Shown piece by piece: positions 34,052 through 43,963 of a stretch of 59,658 bases of DNA. How positions within the stretch are numbered: position 1 is the stretch's first letter; each line of letters opens with the position of its first letter. Source of the stretch: Pseudopyrenochaeta lycopersici. Lineage: Eukaryota > Ascomycota > Dothideomycetes > Pleosporales > Pseudopyrenochaetaceae. The notes under the pieces are model-generated. The model was not told where the DNA came from and did not search any database. It worked only from the letters and a program-made list of their open reading frames with translations. The DNA lies in contig NHZP01000115.1 of the NCBI GenBank assembly GCA_003313425.1, forward strand, positions 1 to 59,658, read 5' to 3'. The translations under genes and the position numbers were made by a program.

Positions 34052-34059
34052 GTTCAAGG
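34052..34059 (+). repeat. 8-bp target-site duplication, right (hAT copy B)
   Basis: GTTCAAGG, exact match to 31268-31275. Confidence 0.95.
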
Positions 34060-34253
34060 ATACGGTTAGCTTTGGCGAGCTACAAGAATTAGCAAGGAAG
34101 AGCATAGAAATGCCGCAGGAGATCAAGAGCAAAGACAGAAATTGGCTCAAGAAGCTCAAACAACCATACTCTAATCCAAACTACCTGATAAGTTCCATGA
34201 AGCGCACAATCAGCTCTAGTAGTAGCCTAGAGAAAAGGGAGAGTGAAGAATAG

Positions 34254-35133
34254 GAAAACAGAAAGGTAAAAGAGGATTATTCACATCTAGATGATAGTTT
34301 CTTTTAGCCATTGAAGCGAAAGCTTCTCTTAGAGGATTATCAACCAAACGTCAAATGAGCTAAGGTATTGCTTATTACTTCGACAGATGCTAAGGGCATG
34401 CAGCAATCCCCTGCTATGTTGATGTATACAAGCCTTTCTTCTTTCCATGAAGACTCACCGGTTACACTGTCTGCCAACTCTTCAATGACTAAGCCAGCAG
34501 CAGAAGTGTTTGCAGGAAGTCATGACCGACAGCAAGGGTGTATAGCAACACCATTTACTCACTAAGAAGTAACAACTAAGACGGAGCACCAAATGGTCAG
34601 TTCCTTATGCCTTGCAACAAACGGGTAGCTAATGCGTAAACTAGCCTAGAAAATGTTCTCGTTGTACCTGCGAGAAATATGTAGTCAATGAGATTCGTTT
34701 TGCTACTACAACATTCTATGAGAAGCTTCCGGAACTCAAGTACACTTGCAATCATCGAATTCACGACCATAGAATCATCACCTAGGTAGGAGTGGTAATA
34801 GCTCTTGGGAGGATGGAGGAGGGAAGGAGGAGGGAAGGAGGAGGGAGGGAGGGAGGGAGGGAGGGAGGGAGATGGATGAGAGATAGTCTCTATTAGTTGT
34901 TCAAATCACATAAATAGCATCGTAATGGATATGCAGCTACCTAAGCAATACTACGATATTTTGGCTAGCCATAAGATGCGAAGTCCTGACGAGACCGCCA
35001 TGCTATTATCAGTATAGATACATGGATGGGCTCAGAGAAGAAAGGAAGGAATTGACGAGGACAAACTCGTGGGCGCTTGATGACAATGATGGATTCTAAT
35101 CAATTCAGCCTTCCAGCGCGGTAACGAAACATG
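34254..35133. other. intergenic region
   Basis: No gene supported. Holds the G-rich tract listed separately. Confidence 0.4.
34806..34871 (+). repeat. GGA/GGGA purine microsatellite
   Basis: About 65 bp of GGAGGAGGGAA and then (GGGA)n on the plus strand, strictly purine apart from one T near the start. It has more than four G3 runs and so could form a G-quadruplex or triplex. Confidence 0.85.
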
Positions 35134-35343
35134 CTAGTGGGCTTGCTGGCGATGGACTCGGTTCGTGATTATAGGTTTCGTTGGGGAGCTCGAACAAGTA
35201 CGCTTGCTAGGCGGTAATGGTGCGCCCGTGCAGCTCAAGGATCGCTTCCGTCCTGCGAGGCTGCTGCTCCCGTCTTTGCGCGACGTCCGGCGTCCGGTGG
35301 CACATATCATCTTCCTGCCAATCATGCGAAAGGTAATCGACAT
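35134..35343 (-). pseudogene. FunK1 linker fragment
   Basis: Reads SLAGRKRSLSCTGAPLPPSK then RTCSSSP and TNRVHR, closely matching the linker of the 21560-23743 kinase, then stops. Neither kinase lobe is attached. Confidence 0.75.
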
Positions 35344-36419
35344 TTCTTAATGGTTCATGTCATATTGCAATGTCATCAGAAATGGATAAAAGGTTGAACT
35401 GCTAGATACTAAGTACCTTAGTGATGAAGGACATAAGTTAGTTACTGAGAATTAGATCTCGGAGACGAGACGACCTTTGATGATTTTGAGTGGTGCTGAG
35501 TGGCGTTGAGTGGTGTGAAGTGGTGCCGATGCCGATGCTGAGTGGCGACGAGCGAACAAGACTTTGTCGTCAGCACCACTTGATCGAGGAATAGCTCGAA
35601 GCATGACTATCTCATGTGACTATCTCATACAGTACTGAAAGAATAAAAAGAATGTCGAGTCCGCATGCGAATCACGTTCTGCGAGCAGTGCACCCTCCCC
35701 ACCAATACACTCCCCACCTAATATTTGCTAACATTTTGCTGTGATGCTCTTGACGTCTGGAAACTCTCGCTTCAATGGGCTCGTGCCTAGAGATGCGTAG
35801 TTGCTGGCAGATCTGAATGTTCTAGTAAGACTCATTCACTGCCCGTTGCAAGCCGGCTCATGCGGATATCAAACAATCTTCTCCCTGGCGATGAAGTTGA
35901 GCTACTAACGTATCAGAGAGAAGCGCAGGAGACCCTCTGGAAATAGTTCGGCGGAGCACGTTCGGTCCAGCCTCCTAACATCACAGAATGGCTTTTGATG
36001 TTGCGAGGACCTCTTTCGGACCCTCAGACGGCGCTATATATAGCTAACGTTACTGATAATAGAACAGCCCGAGAATCATAGGAGCCCGAATGGAAAACTG
36101 CACAGATCAAGTTCAATCTATTTTTAGGGACTCACAGGATGGTGACTGCCAGACAACCTCAACCCGCCGCCCGTGAAGGTATTGCCAGCTCAACTAAGTA
36201 TGTATGGAGTTGGGATCACAATAAGTGGATAAACCTCCATAGGCGCACCTTTGCTTATCTCTACTTGCTAGTTCTCGGGCTCTCGCTTCCCTTCAATTCC
36301 TTCAACTCCGAGTGAAGTGATCGGCTCTATGAGAATGATGCTTTGTGATGATTGCGTCTACTTGTCCTTTTGCTGTAATTCCCTAAGTCTTCTAGATCCT
36401 TCTGCGCGTTCCGAAGAAT
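35344..36419. other. intergenic region with two dispersed repeats
   Basis: 35915-36075 is a diverged relative of 19940-20110. 36043-36190 is the inverted, near-identical partner of 24611-24760. A run of GAGTGGTG/GAGTGGCG near 35488-35530 is a short degenerate tandem repeat. Confidence 0.55.
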
Positions 36420-37014
36420 CTACTTCATCCGAAAATAGAGTGTCCTGTCTTCATTCTCCCAGGGATTATTCATTGGGAAAACAACCCTTCGCAACCTATT
36501 GACATGTGGAATCAATGGCTGATAGTATGGCGTGAAGGCATTGGTTACCCGGTTAAGGAAATGCCTTTCTCTACTAACCAGCCCCAATTTTAATTCCGCC
36601 AGCTTCTGGTCACTCTCATAGTTCCAGCACTCAAATTCAGTTGCCCCAATATCTTTGCCCGGCCCGTCATAGTGAACGCATATCCAGAATAGTACCCAGA
36701 AGAACGACTCCAGATCGTGCATAAACGAATGGTTTTTGTCGTCGAGAAGCACACCGATCGCGATGAATGCTCGTGTACCGGTCTTCCCTCGCGCTCCTGA
36801 AGACTTCTCCCGCTGCTCCGTGATCGCCAGGTCGAGGTCGATCAAGAACGCGCACCAAGAGGGGTTTTCCTCATCTTCGTTTACCATAAGGTTGTTCGGT
36901 GATATGTCGCGTTGCAGCAAACCAACCCGTTTGTGCAACGACTCATACCCCTCGATGCAACCTTCCAGCACGGCAAGGAGACTTGTTCGCGAGCTTGCCT
37001 TGTAGATCAGCATT
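36420..37014 (-). pseudogene. FunK1 kinase C-terminal part fused to NB-ARC relic
   Basis: Reads IYKASSRTSLLAVLEGCIEG, LLQRDISPNNLMVNEDEENP, FLIDLDLAITEQREKSSGAR, GTRAFIAIGVL and HSFMHDLESFFWVLFWIC, then ends in the same C-terminal helices as the full-length copy. Identity with 21560-23743 is high. The 5' side joins NB-ARC sequence in another frame, so the lobe has no start of its own. Confidence 0.8.
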
Positions 37015-37560
37015 ATCGACAATCATCAGCCAGTTGCCCAGGCTGCCTGAGCTCATCGTGTCCTTAACCAGCTTCCTGATGTCTGCGTTGTCGTCGGTAA
37101 TTCCTGGTATGCAGAGGCGGATTGCGATCTCCCGATAGGCAAGCTCGAAGCTCTCTCGGCTGATTGCAGGCAAACAGAAGACCAGGCGTCTAGCATGTCT
37201 CGCCAGCGCGCGATATGCAAACTCAAGGGCAAACGCCGATTTCCCGCAGCCCCCCCAGTCCATATACTGTCATGCGTCGGTGGGTGTTGGGAAGGAGGAG
37301 TTGTTCGAGAGACTGAAGCTGGTCTTCTCGTCCGACGAACAGTTCATTTCTTGGGAAAGGCAACGAGGAGACTATGGATCGTTAGCTGTGTACAGCTGGT
37401 GTGGCAAATGCTATCTTTAGAAATAGAACGCACCAGATAAATCGTGCAGACTGTCTGTTTCCCGCCCCTCGTGCCGTTTCTGTATCTCCTCTCTCAACCG
37501 TAGGCTCGCATATGCTTCTCCTTCTCCATATATAAGCGACAATCTTCGAATTTTGAGGCA
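37015..37560 (-). pseudogene. HET / NB-ARC NLR relic
   Basis: From the 5' side: RLSLIYGEGEAYASLRLREE (end of a HET domain as in fungal HET-STAND proteins), a stop near 37436, then FPRNELFVGREDQLQSLEQL, and MTVYGLGG leading into the P-loop. The P-loop GCGKSAFALEFAYRAL is in a different frame: the run of seven G at 37250-37256 has one base more than the frame needs. It continues ITDDNADIRKLVKDTMSSGS and NWLMIVDNAD (Walker B-like), then meets the FunK1 tail. NB-ARC NLRs control cell-death responses; this copy is broken at three places. Confidence 0.7.
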
Positions 37561-37648
37561 TAGTGCTGGTTAGGATTGCGAAATGTAGACTGTTGGTGGG
37601 GTGCCAAGAAAGATCCTATGATTCGCTTGTGTTAACGGTTCGATTGTA

Positions 37649-39772
37649 CCGTGGCTCACCTCGTAACGCCCGGCCCCTCGTAACGCCCGCTCCGAACATC
37701 AAACCCATCAACAAACTTGAGGCTATTGAGCCTCATACTATAGCTATTATCGCGATTTTTTCTGGTGGATCGATTTATAAGGCTAATAGCTATCTAGAGC
37801 TACTGGTACTTGATAGGAACTTTGATTTCGCGGCCGCCACGTGACAAAACAGGCGGTAGGCCTGATTCTGCACCTGCGGCCTTCTCACCACTGCGAGGCC
37901 TCACAACCTGCCTTTTTCTAGTAACAGCCTTTGCAGCAGTTTTAAGGCTGCTCTTTTTTCCTTTTTGGGACAATTTGAGAGCTTGTTTGAGTCGTTTTGC
38001 AGCCTTGCGAGCAGCCCGCCTGGCGGCCTGATCAGCAGCTCGATCTGCCTTTTCCCTCTGCCTCAGTAACCTAGCCTCAGCCCTAGCTACTCGCCTTGCT
38101 TGAACCATCTCAGCCTTGGCCTGCTTTTGCTCCTTACGATGCTTAGCTGCTTCAAGCTTTTGACGTTGCTGCTCCTCCTCCTCGCGAGCTCTAGCCTCCT
38201 AGCGATCACGTGCCTCCTTTACTTTCTTGGGTGACCAGAATACAGCACCACTATAATAGTCCTCATCTGGCTGCAATGGGAGGACCTTGCTCTGCTTCCT
38301 GCGCTTCCTCTTATGGATAAGAGCGCCTCTTATAGCTGTTACTTCATGCTTAATGATAGCCTTTTTAGTGCAGATGTTGTGAAAGATCCTGCTGAGCTTT
38401 CTAGCCCCTTTATCCTCGCGATGCGTGACAACGTGGCGTACTAGCGCCTCCAGCTCCCTCCAATTCTCAGCACTTAGCTCTGAGGACTCACTATCGCTTA
38501 TATTCCCCTGCATAGCTAGCCTGGTGTTGAACTTTTTGAGGATAACCTTAGGATTGAAGGGCGATAGGCCAGTTGCCTCAAAGGCCTTGAGGATGGTCTC
38601 CTTTTTAAATGAAGCTGCCCAGGCTGCTTTAAAGAAAGGATAGAAGTCTCTTTTACTGATAGAGACTAGCCCCTGGCTTCTCTCTATGAACTGTGAGATC
38701 TCCTCTGAGTACGCGAGTGAGAGAGGCTTAAACATGCTTACGTCAAGTGGCTGTAAGCTATGGGTTGAGTGAGGAGGATAGATAGCTAGGAGGGTCTTGT
38801 TTTGGTCGCAATAGTCAATAAAATCCATAGAAACATGAGATCCATGGCCATCAAGGATGAGCAATCGATAGGAGGATCGAGCTTTTGCCTTAGTGTTGCG
38901 ATCAAACACCTGTTTCAGCCATGCTAGGCCTATATCGTTGTTTGTCCATCCTGAGGGAGATGAGGTAAAGCGAGCTTGATCATCCTCAGGATCAAACTCT
39001 TGCAGCCAGCTGTCCTGGATTGAGCATAAGGCTGACTGAAATATCAGGGCAGGCTCTAGAGATGATCCATCCGCGCAGATGCAGGCTATTAAGGTAACCC
39101 ACTCTCTGTTACCGCCCTAGATGAAGGATCTATAGTTCCCCCGCTCATATAAGGTCCTGCTGAATATCCTCTTCAACCTGCCTATTACTCCTAATAGGAA
39201 CCCCTTTTCATCCATATTATATGTATGCCGAGTTTCTATGTCATATTGCTTGATCTTATCATCTAAAAGCTTAAAATAGAGGCTATACTTATTAAAGGAA
39301 TCAGCCTTGTAGCGGCTGTTATCCATACCAACTGCATATTGAGAGATGAGATGGATACTGTGCCGCTTGACAAAGCGATCAACCCAGTTCTTTCCAATCT
39401 CTTTTTTAGCTATTTGAGACGCAAAGTTTCGAATCATAGCCCTGCTAGGTGGCAGGCCTCGCTTAGTGAGCTGGATGATGTACTGGATGAGCTCCTTTTC
39501 TTGGTGTGGATGGAGATTTTGTTGATTTTGGGCTTTGACTTCTCGCGAGGTTGAAATGAGCTGGTGCCGCCTTGCGATCGTTCTACGGTCAACGCCATAG
39601 GCATTCGCCAATTTTGTGTAATTAATATCTTCTCCAGACTCCAAGGAGTTGATAGCTGTAAGCGCATCTATAACTGGGTCCATATTGGTTGAGATACGTG
39701 GTGTTGAAAAAACCGTGCTATTGTTGAGGAGCGGGCGTTACGAGGGGCTGGGCGTTACGAGGTGAGCCTCGG
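37649..39772 (-). mobile_element. pogo/Fot1-like DNA transposon (2124 bp)
   Basis: Terminal inverted repeats of about 45 bp begin CCGWGGCTCACCTCG and include two direct copies of CTCGTAACGCCC. It is flanked by TA on both sides (37647-37648 and 39773-39774), as expected for Tc1/mariner-type insertion. It lies about 90 bp beyond the HET/NB-ARC relic. Confidence 0.9.
37800..39683 (-). pseudogene. pogo-like transposase, two in-frame stops
   Basis: One frame of 628 codons. The N-terminal helix-turn-helix (YTKLANAYGVDRRTIARR) and CENP-B-type part (LTKRGLPPSRAMIRNFASQI) are followed by the DDE core with NMDEKGFLLG, LLILDGHGSHVSMDF and PPHSTHSLQPLDVSMFKPL. The C-terminus is a long Arg/Lys/Ala-rich helix. 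TAG codons at 39117-39119 and 38199-38201 break it; the frame is open on both sides and CAG to TAG explains the first. Confidence 0.85.
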
Positions 39773-39774
39773 TA

Positions 39775-40213
39775 TGCGGGGCATTTTTCTGGGCTTGTGT
39801 TTATTGCACGGATCCTCTTGGGCAACGTCGCGCGTAGAATTTTCAAGCGTGGAATTTTGATAACAGCGAAATCCTCACAAAGATCAAAAAGGCCCTTGTG
39901 GACGAGGAGGACAGATTTACTAGGTACCCACGTTCATTTCATGGGCTATACTCTCAAGAAATAGACAAGCTCAAGGGTGTCGCCAGTGCGAGCCGTCCAT
40001 TTTGAACACTAGTAGTGGCGATGTTCAAACATAGTTCGTGCTGCAACCTTTACGAAAGGGTGCTGTTGTTGGCCGTCATGTCAGGTTACAGAGACTCAAC
40101 CCCGCTCTCTTCATTCAGCACCAACACCGCTCACGGCAACGTCTTCCCATCTTCTCACGTTGTTTCGCGCGCCACAACCAAGTTAATCGTGCAACTCACA
40201 ATACACCTTAATC
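39775..40213 (+). other. intergenic; possible 3' exon at 39862-40005
   Basis: A plus-strand frame reads SEILTKIKKALVDEEDRFTR then YPRSFHGLYSQEIDKLKGVA and a TGA, with a protein-like composition but no visible start. It could be the last exon of a gene disrupted by the pogo insertion. The remainder is the promoter side of the zinc-finger gene. Confidence 0.3.
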
Positions 40214-40810
40214 ATGGCTTACCCATGCACTATCTGCACCAAACAATTCAGTACCAGGGAAGCTCTCAGAAAGCATACTGGCACCAGAGATTCAGCCACC
40301 CGCAAGCCATATCCATGCAGCAAATGTGACAAAACATTCTGCAGCGATGGAGCCCGACGATCCCACCAGAACGCACCTTCTCATGCCACTATGTTCGAGT
40401 GTAAAGTCTGCAATCGGAAGTTCGGCAGCAAGCAAGCTGTCCAAGGACATATGAGTTCGAACTCCCATGCTAGAATGCATGCAAGATCTGGGTCTTCAAT
40501 CGAACCTGTGGTCAACCCTATACTTAGCACAATAAATGTACGCTTATGAGAACAGGTCTTATCAAAACTCTAATCACAAACATAGATTTCAGTCACTCAG
40601 GATGTTGCTCACACAATACCTCCAGCCCCTAGAATATCCCACTCAAGCACGGACAGCCACGATGATGCCGATGACCGAGATTTCGACGAACAAAGCGACG
40701 AGGAGAATTGGGGGGACATTACTCAGACGGGCTGGGACGACGATCAGGACTGGGCGCTATGTGACAAGGACTGTGGGTGGTGCGGACACTGCGCTGATGG
40801 TGGCTATTAA
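40214..40810 (+). CDS. C2H2 zinc-finger protein, three fingers and acidic tail
   Basis: Two exons, 40214-40537 and 40586-40810, 182 aa. The intron (48 nt, GTACGC...CTAATC...ATAG) is phase 0. Fingers are YPCTICTKQFSTREALRKH, YPCSKCDKTFCSDGARRSH and FECKVCNRKFGSKQAVQGHM. Exon 2 encodes a Ser/Asp-rich acidic part (DDADDRDFDEQSDEEN) and a Cys/Trp-rich end (CDKDCGWCGHCADGGY). The layout suggests a nucleic-acid-binding factor with an acidic, activator-like tail; targets unknown. It lies between two pogo elements. Confidence 0.75.
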
Positions 40811-40968
40811 GTGCAGAGAGATTAAGAACGAGGTGATCTTGGCTTGCTTGTCATCATGAGACTATATTCCGTCGGTGGGGACGTCAAAAGATTTGAGCGG
40901 GATGAGGTACTTTTGGGAATGCGCGTGCTTAAGCGCGATCGAAATCAGTGTGGCCAGTGGATGGAATG

Positions 40969-41112
40969 GATCGTCGATCCAATCCAACGCCACACAACGC
41001 AGGGATATTCAGTCCAATCAGTTCTGCCTCAGCCACAGCGGTCTGAGCCAGACTGGATGTGGATTAGACCGAATACTCCGGGATTGTGTGGCGCTGGATT
41101 GGATCGACGATC
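40969..41112. repeat. 144-bp foldback (imperfect palindrome)
   Basis: GATCGTCGATCCAATCC at 40969 pairs with GGATTGGATCGACGATC ending at 41112. The pairing continues through GCCACACAA/TTGTGTGGC and, with mismatches, ATATTCAGTCCAATC/GATTAGACCGAATAC. A small MITE-like element or a structural hairpin; no matching terminal duplication was identified. Confidence 0.7.
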
Positions 41113-41176
41113 TCACAGAAGAGGAACAGGTTCGATTGGTTGGTGGAGGATTATCTTATGGACTCAGATCCTCCTC

Positions 41177-43722
41177 GGTGATTTTTGCAGAGAAAAAGCC
41201 CGTGCAAAGGCACAGGCCTCCTAGCTCAACGATCACGACAACGCGTTTGACGCGTTCATGTACCCCACCATACAAATTTACCTGTAAAAGTACCTTACTA
41301 TGTCTAAAAACTACCGCGATTCTGTTGCCAAGATATCTAAAGCAGCGCAAATCCTCCGCTCGATGGATAACCCCAACATCGCCGCCTTCGCACGCGACCA
41401 TAACCTACCTACCAGAGGCTCAAACGCGCCTATCGAGGCGGCCAAAGCCGCTCTACACGCCCATCTACGAATAAGCTTCTCACAGAAGAATAGGAAGCTG
41501 CTTTAAAGCGTTTCCTTGACGCGATTGACGATATTGGCTTTGGTATTCATAAGAGTCTCATCAAACAACAAACCGATGCCTTGCTAGCAGCGTCTCATCA
41601 GGATATTGGCCCACCACGTAGATGTGGCGATCACTGGGCAGAGAGCTGGCTTCAAGCCAATGGACAGTACCAAAAGGTAAAGGCGAAGCCTCTTGAGGTC
41701 TAGAGGAAGCTTGCTCAAGAGCCTGAAGTTATTAAAGCTTGGTTTGAGAAGCTGAAGGCCAAAATTGATGAATTGGGAGTTCAACCAGAGGATATCTACA
41801 ATATGGATGAAACTGGATGCCAGATTGGTGTTGCAAAGGGGAGCTACGTGTACACGTGACTGGGCAAAGAGGTACCTGTCTATACTATACTATATGGCAA
41901 AGTACCAATTCTAATAGGCTCTTAGATCTATATGCCCCACTCGAACAACCGTGAGCTCATATCGCTCGTAGAGTGTGTGAACGCGAATGGCGACGTACTA
42001 GATCCAATGATTATTATCAAATCGAGTACAATCCTTGAAAAATGGATAGATGATCTACCAGATCAGTACCTTATTGGCATATCGGATTCGGGATACTCCA
42101 ACGATGAACTTAGCTTTGAGTGGATTAAGTACTTTAACCTACAGTCTCGGCGGAAGTTGCGTGGCGTATGGAGAGTTCTCCTACTTGACGGATATGGATC
42201 TCATCATACGTGTGAATTTATCCAGTATGCATGGGAGAATCAAATACTCTTATTTACTCTTCCTCCGCATACGACGCATGTCCTACAGGTACTAGATGTC
42301 GGCTGCTTTCAGTCACTAAAATGGTATCACGGTAGGATGCTCCACTGGGCCTCAAGGACGGGCGCCAAGGAAATAAAGAAGGAGGACTTCTTAGCAACTA
42401 TCTACCAAATTCGGCGAGAGACCTTTCGCCGGAAGACAGTCCTAAGCGGTTGGAGAGCAACTGGCATCTATCCCTTTCAACCAGAGGTTGTTTTGAAGAA
42501 GCTTCGCGACCGGGAGACTACATCTAGCCCACCAAAACGTGTTTGACCAGTGGAATTTGAGGATCCTGAAGTCACGCGTCCTCAAACACCTACCTTTAAC
42601 TCATCAGATCTAGATAAGGATAGTGTTTCATCGAATAGCTCAAGAGATCGGGAACTCCGTTGGAGCTACAAGGAGACTAGGAACAAGCTCTACAAGCTAA
42701 AATGGAGAGAGAGTTGCCTAAATCAGCTCAAATACCCGTGCTTAAGCCTGGAACTAAAACCTGGTCAATGCCAAACGATCTACCGACTCTTGAGGCTCAG
42801 ATGAAAATGATCCGAGGCGTCATCAAGGATACGCTGCCACCATCTCAAGCTATCGATATTGAGAAGACGCTTATCACTGCTACTGCGTGGGCTGCTACGG
42901 CGGAGAGCTTCAGACGTCAACTTGGGCATACGAAGGCGGCCGAGATTGCTCGTGAGGAGCGACGGAGGCGTACAAGGCGCAAGCTTACGTTTAAAGGAGG
43001 TGTTATTTACGCTTCAGATGCTCGAGCAATAGTGAAGAAGCGTAAGGAAGATGAGATTACAAGGCAGGAGAAGGACCTTCAAATACGGAAGGATCGCGAG
43101 GCGAGAGTACTTTGTAATAAGTACAAAAGGCTTCCGCCATCAATCCGTGCCGCTGCCTCAAGGATCCGGAAGAGACATCTCGCTAGAACGCCAATCTTCG
43201 TTACAGAAGGACTTGGTCTACTTGATCCTGACGATTGTCAAGCTGCCGCAGCAGTTTGTATGGAGAAGCTGACTAAACGGGGGCCGTTCAGACCACGCTC
43301 TGACCTATCTGAGGATATGCTTACTACGGCAGTGCAACAAGGGCTTGTCACGCGTAGTATCAACGATCCTTATAACTCAAAGGTTACAGCTGCTATTAAG
43401 GCAAAAGAACAGGAAGAATACTACAGGAACGCTAACAATCGAGCCCTTGATCAGCTAGATACACAGGCTACGGTTGTTGAAAGCGAGCTCGATGATATAA
43501 GTAACGACAGCAAGGTTGACTTTGAAATTGAAAGTAGCGATGCAGGAGACTCTAGTTGACATATTGTATCAATTTGCGCGACATTAGTACTTTATTTCCT
43601 ATATAAATTTGTATGAGAGTTGAAGCACCTGCGTCGTGATCGTTGAGCTAGGGATGATCGTTGAGCTAGGAGGCCCGTGCCTTTGCACGGGCTATTTCTC
43701 TGAAAAATCACGCAGTGACCGC
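41177..43722 (+). mobile_element. second pogo/Fot1-like DNA transposon, degraded
   Basis: Inverted terminal sequences share GTGATTTTT, CAGAGAAA, AGCCCGTGCAAAGGCAC and GGCCTCCTAGCTCAACGATC (left 41177-41236, right complement about 43660-43722). The right end also has a partial second copy of CTAGCTCAACGATC. The exact outer borders and TA duplication are not clear because both ends have changed. The transposase relic is on the plus strand, unlike the element at 37649-39772. Confidence 0.75.
41300..43559 (+). pseudogene. pogo-like transposase relic with five stops and two frameshifts
   Basis: Starts MSKNYRDSVAKISKAAQIL. It changes frame at about 41405 to YQRLKRAYRGGQSRSTRPST, then LTEE*EAALKRFLDAIDDIG, NMDETGCQIGVAKGSYVYT, LLLDGYGSHHTCEFIQYAW, PPHTTHVLQVLDVGCFQSL and a final domain after a second shift near 42700. 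In-frame stops lie at 41491, 41701, 41857, 41923 and 42544. Each is explained by a C-to-T change on the coding strand (CAG to TAG or CGA to TGA). The DDE residues are still visible. Confidence 0.85.
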
Positions 43723-43963
43723 AAGGGCCCGAGTAACTACTTCTAAACTAATGCTTCAGAGTCGACCTAAACTACATGGCTCAGCTTAGTGTCCTGACGA
43801 TTGCGGGGTCGCGGGGTTGCGGGGTTGACGATGCAACCCTTACTTTTTTAGTGAGAATCGCGCTGACCGCTGCGACGAACTTTGCACCTGGCCTGCGTCA
43901 CCTACCTTCAGCCTTCCGCTTACAATCCGACGGCAATTTACCTCATCTTACACGAAGGTCGAA

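Larger units (their letters stand above)
30600..34253 (+). pseudogene. ATP-dependent DNA ligase-like pseudogene split by hAT copy B
   Basis: The left part (30600-31275) reads WEGLVLKGRDEPYYSL (motif IV-like), FIKLKKDYIQGLGDT (motif V-like), FAIVGSRRNAIDEQELG and KPIFRVIDKVGQHGM. The right part (34060-34253) reads DTVSFGELQELARKSIEMPQ and WLKKL. Removing the transposon and one 8-bp duplication joins the two in frame at RTFK/DTVSF. In-frame TAGs at 30928-30930 and at about 31239 interrupt it, one explained by TGG to TAG. The N-terminal half with the catalytic lysine is not recognisable. Such ligase-domain genes are seen in filamentous fungi; this one is dead. Confidence 0.7.
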
